DNA of 64,000 bases from Staphylotrichum longicolle (taxonomy: Eukaryota; Ascomycota; Sordariomycetes; Sordariales; Chaetomiaceae). Position 1 is the stretch's first letter; every line of letters begins with the position of its first letter. Shown in pieces: positions 1 through 11,018 of the stretch. Location of the stretch: contig JAHCVI010000001.1 in the NCBI GenBank assembly GCA_019096155.1, positions 1,178,001 through 1,242,000 on the forward strand. The letters are read 5' to 3'. The notes under the pieces are model-generated. The model was not told the DNA's origin, ran no database searches, and was given only the letters and a program-made list of their open reading frames with translations. The position numbers and the translations under genes were made by a program.

Positions 1-1580
1 TAGCTGGGGGCCGAGCTGTTCTTCGGCATGTCTCAACTTGCCTTTCTGATTGGTGCCTTTCTGATTGGATGGCATTTTCAGGTTGGTTCTGATGCCAGGT
101 GGTCAAGGTCCGTTTTGGGCAATGTGTGAGCCTGTGAGCTTGCTGGTGCGTGTGCCTGCAGTGGCGACTGGACGACAAGTGACTATCGAAGGAGGTGGCC
201 CGGGGCAGTGTGATGTCGACGAGGTCCCATACAAGGAATGGAACAATAGATAGGATATGATCAACTGCAATGAGACTGCCATCTTCTTATACTCGCCGGT
301 GGGTAATGGGCAAACTCAAATACCTGTCGTAAGGTACGTACCCAAATCTGCCAGGTCTCGGAGAGCATCGCACGCTTGCCCGGTACCGGCCTGTTTCCGC
401 TATCCCCTCCACGCAACTCATAGACCCGTTCTGTCGATGGCTCGGGCGACAACTTGTCTCAGCTTCCAGCCACGGCGGCCCTCGGTTGGGCCAGCGCCGA
501 CTTGAAAACGACGCATTTGCCCATTTTTAGGTATGTCGACCGAAACAACGGCCAACAGAGAAGGGCTCCCTTGAGTCAGGACCGTAACTTGAGTCAATCC
601 CAAGAGTGTATCCTCGTTCAGGCCTTGGCCAACATTTACCCAGCCTCTCTTGGCACGTGTGCGCGGGGCAGGCCGAAATAGGGAGTGGGTAAGGGGGGCT
701 CCAACATCCCGTGTCTATTTTAGGCTTAGCTGTTGCCCCTCTCCGTCTGCTTGTGTTGCCAGAGACCTCAACCAACACGAAATCATTCCCTGATGTGTGT
801 TGGTTGGCCGCGCGGAGGTCGAAATTAAAACAGGTGGCCTGCTTTCAGTGCCTCATCCTCTGTTGGTGATTCCCAGCCCCGACATGGAACCCCTTAGCCA
901 CTGTGCAGGTGTCGTGGGCGGCAGGCCTGGCTTTCGACGTCCACCCTAGATCATAACCCCATATCATATTGGCCGACCCGATGCCTTCTCGGCCCCGGCT
1001 AACCGGATGGTTGGCCGGGGTGACCGGACATGAGACGGGCGCTGCTCGGTTTGCACTGCCTGTCGGGTCTTCCGATCATTTTCGTCCTGGAAGTTGGGCG
1101 GCCAACAGGTCGGCATGAGACAATCGCACCAGTTGCGCGGACGGCGCGGGAGCCATGAGACCATACATGGATGGATAGATGCCAGCAACGTGTATCCTGC
1201 ACAAAGGCCTGTATGTGTACGGTGTCGAGCAAGTAGGTACCTGCGACCTGGCAGGAAGCTGAAGGGCAAAATCGAGTCGCCAACATGATTATTCCTAACC
1301 TCGTCAGCACTCGAGGTAAAGTCGTGCTATATAAGAGTGGGAAATGCAACTTCGTTTGCTTGTTCGGACTCAAGTTGTTTCAGGCACTCACATCAAGTTA
1401 CCTTACCTTCTTCGTTTTGGAGTAGTCCCGAGTTGCACGTGGACTTCCACTATAACGCTCACGCAACACGACATCTTCGTTCCCACCGACCGTCTCAACC
1501 CGGTTCCTTTTGCGCGCCTTGCCGTCCCATTCCCGTCTGCTGCCGCCCTTGTTCTTTGTGGATACCTCGCGTCACACGCA
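1..1580. other. Upstream intergenic region, no supported gene
   Basis: No open frame here has ATG-started, family-like protein content. The only signal I can defend is the TATA-like element near 1328, about 250 bp before the first plausible start codon of the next gene. The rest is ordinary mixed-composition sequence without obvious repeats. Confidence 0.5.
1328..1335 (+). promoter_or_regulatory. TATA-box-like element
   Basis: TATATAAG lies about 250 bp upstream of the ATG at 1581 and is followed by pyrimidine-rich sequence. This suits a core promoter for the PD-(D/E)XK gene. The assignment rests on motif and position only. Confidence 0.4.
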
Positions 1581-2445
1581 ATGGCCCAAAACCAGCAAGT
1601 CCCCCTCCAGCCAAAGAAGAAACGACAGAGAACAGCCTGAGACGTGCGAGACTGACCCAGGTTTCTTTCGTGCCAGTCATTTCTGGTCCGCCGGGACGCC
1701 TTCTTCCTTGAAGATTATAGACTTGGCCCTGCTGGGACCAGATTACGACCAGGAAGACGTGGTCCCCAACACCTGGGCAGCTATTCTCAACGAATACTTC
1801 GTCAGGATGATGCCGCTCGGAGGGACACATACCTACAGTGTCGACACACAATCCTATCGCGGGCCGGCGCCAGGGCCGCGCAGCGCTCACAAGCCGGATG
1901 TCATTGTCGTCAAGATGTCGACGACACTGAACCCCCCGCAGGCGGCACCGCTCGGGGCTCAGCCCGTCGTGGTAACGCGGGACATTCTCTGGGTCGAGTG
2001 CAAGGCGCCCAGTCACGATTCACCAGGAAAATGGAAAGACCTGATAGAACAGACCCAGACCCGGCTGCGAGCGGCGCATCCCGGCCGCATGCTCTACGTC
2101 ATCTTCGCCGTCGGCCTGAAGTGGATGGTGCTCAAGTGGGATCCCACGACCCCCAACCCACATCACCTCCAAGTGCTGGGAAGCAACGCCAATGTCGCGT
2201 GGACGCTGGACGTGAACCTCCACTACGACCAGACTCTTGCCGGCCAGTCGCACGTCATCACACTGCCCAATAACCCCAACCAGTGGCTCGTCGACACGAC
2301 GGCGGCCTACTCGCTCGATTTCTGGACTATGCATGGGAACCCGCCCACCATCCGAAACCTGCAGGCCTTAAACCTTCTGGAGACCGTGATACTTGGGATC
2401 ATTTCCACCAACTTTGTGGGAAACAACGATCCCGAGTTCCACTAA
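1581..2445 (+). CDS. PD-(D/E)XK nuclease-like hypothetical protein
   Basis: Not recognised as a named gene. The open frame from about 1642 to the TAA at 2443-2445 encodes a soluble alpha/beta protein. It contains KPDVIVVKM followed, about 30 residues later, by WVECKAP. This D...ExK arrangement after a beta strand is the core of the PD-(D/E)XK nuclease fold, seen in many Pezizomycotina hypothetical proteins. After it come a helix (KWKDLIEQTQTRL) and a strand (MLYVIFAVGLKWMVLKW), in the usual order for the fold. The best start, ATG at 1581, begins MAQNQQVPLQPKKKRQR, a nuclear-localisation-like basic stretch. It is in another frame and stops at 1638, while the downstream frame stays open through this stretch. 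A one-base frame break near 1620-1640 or an unusual small intron is therefore needed. The first in-frame ATG of the main frame is at 1807. The fold is an inference from motif and order; substrate and activity are unknown. Confidence 0.6.
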
Positions 2446-3786
2446 AACCTTGGTTGTCTTGGTGTTGCATGTGGGCGCTGGTAGCCCCATGGTGCGTCGG
2501 CGTCAAGGTCCCCTTGTCCACCGTCCCTCTCCCAGCGATTGGGATGGGCCCGCGGCAGGCCCGTGGCACGGTCAAGTTAGGATGGCATCTTCTGGGCTGG
2601 ACCCAGTGTGCTGTTGGGCGTTGTCGGTGGCGTGTTGGAGCGGCGTTATGGAAGCGAAACGGTTGTTATTTTGAGGGCACTGGATAGAGTCATGAATTTC
2701 ACTGTTGGGTGTAATGTCACTCACTCCTTGTCATTTTCCCAGTGTGGTTGAGTGAAACCCCAGTTGTGAGATACCGAGCTCATCGTCAAGTTCATGACCA
2801 TTAGTGAGGGCATTTGGTGAGGGCATCCGTCGATGACTGTGGAACAGGCCGCATACTGGTCAAGGTAGGCGTGTAGGTAGGTAAGGTAGGTATGTCGTGT
2901 GCAAGCGATGAGATGAGGCCAGCCCTGTTTTGATACAGGTCTCTTGCCCCCTTCCCCATGTTATTCAATCCTCTAGTCTCTACAGCCAAGACACACGATG
3001 GCCTCACGAGCCGGGCTGCTGCGTTTCCTCGGCATGCCGTAGCCCATGCAGGGGCAAGACCCGCCATCGTGTTGTTACAAGTAGTCGTCTATCAACGAGC
3101 GCAGGTATCCGTCAACATGAAGGGCCCTGTCCAAATGTGTACAAAATAACTACCCCCGACTTTCCTGCCCCCTTTTCCCAAACGCCTTTGGACCCATCCC
3201 TTTTCTCAAATCCGGGTTTGCTTTTCCTTTTTACCTGTTTTCTCCCTATGACCCAGCTCTCTGTTTCGTGACATTTATTAATGTGTCAGAAATAAGGAGA
3301 GGGCCGGTCGTGGGTAGGAGTCTGCCGAACATGTGATTAGTGTCGCCGCCGTGTGGGATAAGGGCAAAAAAGCAGCCGAGGCCGCCGCTCGCCGCACCGC
3401 ACAGACGTTGACGACATTTCACCCGGGACGAAAGCGGCAGCTGCACGTGAAGGCTGGTGGGCGACTCCCGTCGATAAGGCAGCGGACTTTTCCCCTTCGA
3501 GTCTGTGCTCCTAGAAGAACCCTACCCCTATTCTGGCAGACCGCTAAAAGAGAACCGTAGGGAGAGGCCGGCTAGGCGAGAGCTTAACAGATCTGTAACA
3601 AGGTGTTGTTAGCTTGATAGCTATATGCCCTTCCTATCGCTAGTATGATTTTCTAATGACAAACTATAAGATAACCAACTTCTATAAGCATATCGAGTAT
3701 GTCTCAAGTACACCGGGCTTCAAAATCTGCTTGACTCCGCCGTTCAACTTTCCCTCACCATCCATTCAGGCGCCGGAGGTTGGGCG
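2446..3786. other. Intergenic region, no supported gene
   Basis: This spacer holds the 3' end of the PD-(D/E)XK gene and the promoter of the ankyrin gene. A GTAGG/AGGTA-rich patch lies around 2868-2896. The stretch at about 3590-3720 is more AT-rich than its surroundings. I see no coding, RNA or mobile-element signature. Confidence 0.45.
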
Positions 3787-6189
3787 ATGAGCCCTCACTT
3801 AACTTACTACCCTATGGTGGACCCAAACACTGCACCGGCATTCCGAGCTCTGTCCCTATTGCAGAATTCGTTATACAAACTTGTCCCATTCGAGGACACC
3901 CATCGGCCCCGTGCCTCAGTGGGAGAAATTGGTTGCTCTAGCCTTGACCAAAACCTTGAAGTCATTTCAAGCTCGAAAGGCTTCTCCTCTTGCCGTCGAC
4001 TCGGTCAATCAGTCTTTGGCCCATTTTGCGGCTCAATGTGGATGTATTTATCTGCATGTAGCTCAAAGTTTGTTTTCCAAGCGGTACTAATGTGCTGAAC
4101 CAACTCAGATACAAGAAGCACTGCGACGAGAAAGGCCTGACCTTGCACAACCACTCATTGAGCTTCTTAAGTACTTGATCAAACATAAAGTTCCGTCAAA
4201 TGTCTATAGTCTTTCTGGGAGGTAAGTCTTTTAGTTGACTGTTTGGTGAGGAAAGGTGCCACCGCAGTACTATTAGACTTCCTAAACACCTAACTAAGGT
4301 ACCTGAATTAGCTCGCCACTCGGTATGATGATATCGGGTTGCTATGATTCGACCAAACAACACGTCGATGCTTCGCTGTTCATTCTCGAATCAAGTTCCG
4401 AAGTCACACCAACTCATCTCTCTCAGGCGCCACCACCGCAAGGCGTCGGGTCCAGAAGAGACGAGCCTCTCTATCAACGTGGCCCTATTCACAGAGTCGC
4501 CCGATTTCTCAGCTGTTCCCCTCGAATCGCCGAAGGTGCGCCGCTCACGATCCTTTGTCTCAAGAACCTCTACTGACCTCAAACGATTACATTACTTTCT
4601 AGCCTATGGTTTGTGGCCCTTTGAGTTTGGCCGTGTTGGCCAATGATTCAGCACAAGTCGAGTATCTTTTGAAGCACCACCCCACAGCGTTGAGTGAACG
4701 GAACCAGTTGGGCCAGAGTCCTTTGCATCTAGCAGTTGAGAGGCTCGAATGCCTACAGCTTCTCCTACAGGTCGCCGACAGCAAGCTTCTTAATGAAGTT
4801 GACTGCTCGGGCATAAGTGCGGTAGAGACTGCAATTCTGCTCAGTGGACCAGTCTGCAAACAACGAAACCGACGTCGGAAGTGCCGTCGGTGCTATTGCG
4901 CCAAACCTCTCGGACTCTTTCTCAAGGCTGACTGCGCGCTTCCTCTCATAACGCCACTCCAGAGCTTGCTAAATGCAGTCTCGCATCGGTGCAGACTCAG
5001 ATACACCCGTGCCATCAGAAACCGGCGGGAGAGACTCAAACACCTTGCTCTCGCCACCCTCACCTCAACCGAGGCGGAGCGCCTGGCTTCTTCTGGCGAC
5101 GGGGTTCTCGATGTTCACGCGATGGAAGTTATCCAGCTCTTGGAACGACGTGGTATGAGAGTTCCCGATGCACTTCGGGTTTCTTGCCCACTACCTGCCG
5201 CCTTGGGCAGCCTATCACGGTTTCCCCCTCTTCGATCCGTCTATGCTGTGCTGACGGAACCAGCCGACACCGATCTATTTTTTCGGTTGGGGTTCCGCGA
5301 TGTCAATCTCTGCTGGGAAGACTACGCAGCGACATTCTATCTTACCTTCAGGCTGCGATATTGGGTATCGCTGGAGAAACACGGGGCTGATATTCTAACC
5401 CGCCAGCTCAAGTCCTTCGAACCGGGCAGCGGGAGGATCTTGACCGCTCACTTCACCTTTTGGACCATTGGCGAAGAGCTCTACCGGGTGTTGATTTTCA
5501 ACGAGAAGAATTCTACAGCCACGACCATCCCGAGTCTCACCGAGAGGGCGAAGTTAGCCGGAGTGCTCGACACGGCGGACAGTTGTCAATGCGAGTGCTC
5601 GCTTGGAGGCTGTACGCCGCTGATATCGTTGCAAAAAGCGATCTTCTACTTCGTTTTCTTGGACCCCACTTCAAGGGCATCTGACTCGGCTGAAACATTT
5701 GCGAGATACTTGAAGTGTGCCGGGCACATTCTCGAGCCGCGACACCACGGAGTGGCCCTCCGCTTCCTCACATTTCAAGCCTTGCAAATGCGCCACACGT
5801 GTTGTACGCCTGAGTACGGCGTCAAATCTTACTTTCAACTATGTCCCCCATGCGACGTCAAGGAAGAGGCCGACGAGGAACCAGGGTATGACCGAATGGT
5901 CCTTCAAGAGCTGCTGGAAGAGTTCGAGAGGGAAATCGCCGTGATTCTTCAAAATCAAGACCGAGGCATCGACCTGCTTGTTGAGTTCTGGAAACAAACC
6001 TGGGTGACTCGAGTGACGGAGGCCCGTGACCGGCTTGAAGGCGATGCTCTGTCAGATGACGAGAGACGGAGGGCCGAAGAGATTGGGGTTGTATGGGACA
6101 GGCCAGCCCCTGAAGTAGTCACAGGAAACCCCTTCGACGAGGACACGGAGGATTACTGGTTTTATGAGTTGGACAAGATTGAAGTGTAA
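3787..6189 (+). CDS. Ankyrin-repeat protein (multi-exon, 5' end uncertain)
   Basis: The main exon runs 4603-6189 (TAA). It opens with two ankyrin-like units (PLSLAVLANDSAQVEYLLKH, then GQSPLHLAVERLECLQLLLQ), followed by a long non-repeat domain and an acidic C-terminus ending FYELDKIEV. Upstream exons are supported by splice signals and frame: an exon ending 4057, an intron 4058-4108 with CTAAT branch and CAG end, exon 4109-4221, donor GTAAGT, a further exon about 4427-4535, and a 67-nt intron 4536-4602 ending CTAG. The piece 4222-4426 may be one long intron or may hide a small exon. The start is uncertain. ATG 3787 (or 3814, MVDPNTAPAF...) is in a different frame from the exon ending 4057, so a frame break or missed intron lies near 3900. 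Similar N-terminal-ankyrin proteins are common, uncharacterised fungal genes. The function is unknown, with a protein-protein interaction role likely. Confidence 0.6.
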
Positions 6190-9100
6190 TTGGACTAAGG
6201 GAACATCATGGTACGGAGTAGGTGCTTGCGAGGATGAGAGATTCAGGGGGCATGTTTCCTTCCCTCTTTTCACGAGACAAGACCCGACCAAGGCATAGAA
6301 GCATTTCAACTCCAACAAGGTCATTTGTGTGTTCTAAATCGCAAATTCTGACCCAATGGGTTCAACATCTCACAATCGAAGTAATCCATGTTGTGGGTTC
6401 AATCCCTGGACGAACATTTACTCCAGGCACTTCAGCCGTTTGGCAAAAGCGCATTGAGGACTCTCAGGACCCTCGTACGGCCAAAGACTCAGATTCACTT
6501 ATATCTGTCAACGATGCAGACGTCAGTGATACCAAGACCCTTGCATCATATGTCGCATCGCATCTTCCATGCGCCTTCTCTTGTTCTGTCCTTCACCTAA
6601 TGACTCAGCACGACATATAGACTCCACGCCAGCCAGTGTTACGAGACACATGCGAGATGGTCTCGGACAATACTAATGACTCCAACCTGGCATAACATAT
6701 CAAGATCTATTCTCCCCACAACCCAGCCTCGTCGACATAACATATTCAAGCTCCTTCGGACTCCACCAACTGGACTGTCACAATAGACCTCAACCCAAAG
6801 CCAAACCAGAAAGTGTCAATTGGGAACAATCCAGGTATGAAGTCCTCAAACAGGCAAACTCATCGCTGAGCCAATCCACCTTGCACAACCGAATCGAGCC
6901 GTTAGCCCGCCGCCCCTTTCCACCCCTCCACCTTATTTCGACATCATTTCCATTCCCCAGATTGCCAGACAAGCGCAGTTGCTTAGCGCACTGCAGTGCA
7001 GCCAACGTCCGGTACAATGAGCCGAACCCTGATCACACGCATTTTACCCTATTTGCTACCAGAGAGCCTCCTCCATGCCAATCGGAGAAAATGGGACGAA
7101 GCGGGGGGGAACGACCGCAGACACACTCTCACGCGCACAGACAGGCACACCCAACGCGCACTGAAAGAGAGAAGGAGACCGCCCCGTTCCGCGTGCTCTC
7201 CCTCTTTTGCCAGTTCAAATAAACCTAGAACCCCCAACCCGACCATCGAACGCGGATTGCGACTTGGGCGAGGTTCCATCCATCGTCTCCAAACATTTTG
7301 ACAGCGCAACCCTCCCTCCCCGTCCCCTCCCCTACCCCTTAGTGTCGCGCCGGGCGCATCTCAACCTCGAGACTCAGCCTGATCAACTGTCGAAATTAGC
7401 CCGCCTAATTCTTCCATGTGGCTCCTTCCCCCCCAAACGGCGGCGGAGGGTCTGGAACCCCAAGGCGGGCGTGCACTTTGGGGTTTTTGTGGGGGCTGGA
7501 AAGGGGGGGGGGAGCGCACGCCAAAGCGGAAATGGGTGTTTAAATTGACGCTCTGCCGAAAGGAGCAGGTCGGTGCTACTCAACGTAAACTGGCCTTTTG
7601 CTGTGGGCTGGGGGTGAGGTGTGATTCTGAAACGGGCAGGGGTGGGGGTATGAGGAATTGGGCCCGTCACGCGGAGAGCCATAGGGTTTATTAGGTAGTT
7701 GTGGACTTTGCATCTGGTGCTGCGAGGAGTGCCGAGTGGTGTGTTTCTGACGTCTTGGGGGAGAGGGTATCCAGGCTGGTGGGGAGGATCACATGTGAGT
7801 TTGAGGGATTGTTGAAGTTCAAGGCGAGCGAGTGCGCTCCTCTTCTGCCGCGGAGACTTGGACTGGATCGACAGGCGAGCTCTAAGCGACAGCTGCGCGT
7901 GCCGTTCCTGGTTACGCCGCGAGGAAGTGCGTGCTGAGTGATTGAGGGCAGGACAATCAACGAGATGTTCAAAATCAAACTGCGGAGATGGTCATGAGAT
8001 CACGGGGCCCCTCTCATCAGCAACTTCTACAAACCTTGACTGCAGACGGAGTCCATCGTCTCTGCTGGCATCTTTCGTCGATAAGAACGGCGTCGCGGGT
8101 GGCTCCCTGATCGGATTCCAGTCCGGCCCGCAGCGATCAGCTCTGTATGATCCAGGATCTGAGGTTGTAGCGGGTTCGGAAACAGGGTCGCACTGGCGCC
8201 GTGGTCCAGTGGATGGCCTGGGATCCAGCCGTTGACCGGCCTCTCTCTCGTTGGACGACATATTCTGGGGTAGCAATCGGCGCGGAGGATGGCCACCTCG
8301 CCTGCACATCCAGGCCGCAGCCTGGTTACCCTGTTCGCTTGAAACCGCCCGCGCGCGCATGAAGAGCGGCGGTGTCCATGCAAGAAAGCCAGGCACCCCG
8401 TCCATCCGATGCGGATAATTGTCGGATAGACAAGGGCAATATGCCAATGCGGAAGCTGGCAAAGGCAGGACGGATCGAATCGAGCCGTGCAACTCTGGAC
8501 TTCAGCTGGGTTCATGGTCGCACAGCGTGGGTATTGCTGACCATGTGAGGCCCAGAGAGGCGTTGACAATGGCCTTCTCCATGTGTCCATGTGGCAGAGA
8601 GCAGAGGCGTCAAGAGGCAATCCCCGAGCCAGGTTCAGCCTAGAGTATGTACAATGCTAAAACGGAGATATAACGAGAGCCGCCGCTGCAGTTGGCCAAT
8701 AAGTTGTCTAAGGATGCAGGTTTGTATCGCTGTTCATACCTCCCTTGCTGTGCACATCATGGGCGCACGGGCTGCGTCATTGAGTCTTGGTCGGCTCGAA
8801 TGCAAAGCGAACGCCCAGATCTGGAAAGTGTGGAGAGGCGGGCCCTGCGGGAAAGAAAAACGCCGAAGGGCTCAATTGTTTGGCTGTTGCAGAGGCTCGG
8901 GGATAATCATTCTCGCTGGGATTGGATGGTGGATTTGACAAGTTTGTTGGTGGGGCGCGTCAAAAAACTTCAAGTCAGTCCCCAGTCAAAGTTGACATCT
9001 TGGTGCTCTTGCTGAACGGAAGTCGCCGCCGTTGCTGTTTGTTGCCTGACACTCTTTCCATCTGCAAGGAACCGCGAGGTACGTAGGCAAGCTCTGGGCC

Positions 9101-11018
9101 CCCAAACTTCTTGGCCCGTCGAGCTTCTGCAACTCTTCTCGACTTTGCACACAACCAGCCCTCTTCGCTCTGGCCGCAAAAACCATCCGAGTTTGCATTG
9201 AATTCATCATTTGCGGTAATGATGACATCTCCGTGCGATTCCGAACCCTCCTCGTCACTGCCTCGCCCCAAACTTTGTTCGGCCCTAGCGCGCCCCGGCT
9301 GTTTGGTCTCAGCGGGCTCGCTCCCTGTCAGTGTGCTGACAACGGGGATTGTCAGCCCGAATCATGTTTCCTGTCTCCGCAACAGTCACCGTTGTCATTC
9401 CGCCACGCCGATCATGGACGGCATGAGATCCACCGGAGCTTTGCCCTGCGGTATCGCAACAAATTATAGACGCAACGGTCTCGCTGCCAAACCCTGTGCA
9501 GCATTTAGCACCGCACCGTGACCAATATCGAGGCTCGCAGATGCCACGACCAGCGAGCGCAGATCTGAGGGAATGCACATCGACTATAATAATCACGCAG
9601 CCGGGGTATTCTCGGAATTTGCCATCGCTCCTCCAATTTGGAACCGGACTCTGCTCGGTTGCACACGAGCACAGCACGCGGACCTGTTTTATCCCCTCCA
9701 CCTCCAAACCAAGCACATGGTCCCTGGCCGCCACGATCAAGTGGAAAGGGTACATGCTCCGCAAAATGATCGGTGCCCGTGCGCGGCACAGCTTCGAAAC
9801 GGGAGCATGGAAGGCCAACCCGGCCCTTCCCTGTTGGCTGGGCTCGCCGCCTCTGGATGACACTGCTGTGGCTTGCCTCAGCTGCACAGAAGAGAGGCCC
9901 CGAACATGGCCCTGGCTGGACGCATGTGGAGTTGCATGCATGAGGGTGTGCGCAGGAGTGCTTGCTGCAGACTGGGTCGTGCTCTCACTGCGGGACGGAT
10001 GCTGCGGCGGGATTCGTCAGCCGACCTGCATACCCTCGGTCTTTTGCTCTGTCTGCTCGTCTCTGGAGAGGGGTGACGAGAGGGGTGACGAGAGGGGAGG
10101 GCAGCAAGCTTCATATGTGCAAATGCAGTCGGCCCGTCAATCTTGGGAGGTTCTCTTGGACCTGCCAACCTCCCCCATGCTCAATCTATTTGCCCCATAC
10201 ACCAAGTTCACGGCCAACCTTCTTTCCCTGTTCGCCCCGGCCTTCGACGCCTCGTCCCGCTTGTTAGTCGTATATTGCTTGCATGCGCCGTTGCGGGTGA
10301 GCCAAGACCGCGCTTCCTCTAATCGTCGCTGCTCCTGACCCTCCCCCTGCTCAGCATCTTGAAGCCTGCAGTCCCCCGTAGCCGGATGCGTGCTCGCGAT
10401 CCTGCACCCCAGACAGGGCCCAGACAGTTGGACGATTTCGGTCTCGCGAGGTGCGCTCCTCCCGGCCAGGTTAGCCTCTGGATCGCCTGCCCAGACCCCA
10501 GAAGCGACTTGGGAGGACTGGGATGCTACCCCACAATTCAACCACGCGAAAACACTGCTCGACGCTAGTCCCAAGACAAGTTGGCCGGTGATCCACTGCT
10601 GGGAAGGTTGGGACGCCGCAGGTTCCGACCCCAGTTTGCCTCCCCCTCCGACTTCTCTTCCCCAAACCTCAAACTTTTGGAGACAACGCTGGGACCCATC
10701 TCGATCCGGGGAAACGCGCGCAAAGACGCAGAACCACGCTTTTGGACCTTCCCCGTCAAGCACGACTGTACCACTCACCTCACTTCGCTCGCTTCATTCA
10801 CGCAGTACTCGCAAAGAAGTACGATGAAATACCTTTATGCAACGCCTCGACGTTGATCACGAGACGAGTCGGATTGAGTGGAGACGTGCCTCCTGTGTAA
10901 GGCCTGGGTCGGCCGTTTGTGGGGTTCTTGAACCGCCTCTGTCTCCTGCTGCTTGTCGAGCAAAAGGGGCCCGGCTTTGCTGAGCTCTCGAGCTACCCTT
11001 GACACGAGTGCCCTCGCC
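6190..11018. other. Long gene-free region upstream of the Zn2Cys6 regulator
   Basis: Nearly 5 kb without a convincing gene. Open frames exist on both strands, for example around 9496-10338 (+) and 10137-10778 (-), but they lack ATG-led conserved content or domain signatures and overlap each other. A 12-bp tandem repeat (AGGGGTGACGAG) lies at 10069-10100. Long leaders with upstream ORFs are common for fungal transcription-factor genes, so much of 9-11 kb may be promoter and 5' UTR. That is inference. Confidence 0.4.
10069..10100. repeat. 12-bp short tandem repeat
   Basis: The unit AGGGGTGACGAG occurs twice in full plus a partial third copy. It sits in non-coding sequence upstream of the transcription factor. 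Confidence 0.7.

Noticed and set aside
6385..6420. GGTTCAATCC resembling a tRNA B box
   Set aside because: The flanking bases do not form a T stem, and no matching A box or acceptor stem was found upstream.
9496..10338. 280-codon plus-strand open frame in the long intergenic region
   Set aside because: Cys/Arg-rich, unstructured content with no family resemblance; it overlaps a reverse frame of similar length. Probably chance in GC-rich DNA.
10137..10778. 213-codon reverse open frame
   Set aside because: It overlaps the previous frame and the probable leader of the transcription factor. No conserved motif.
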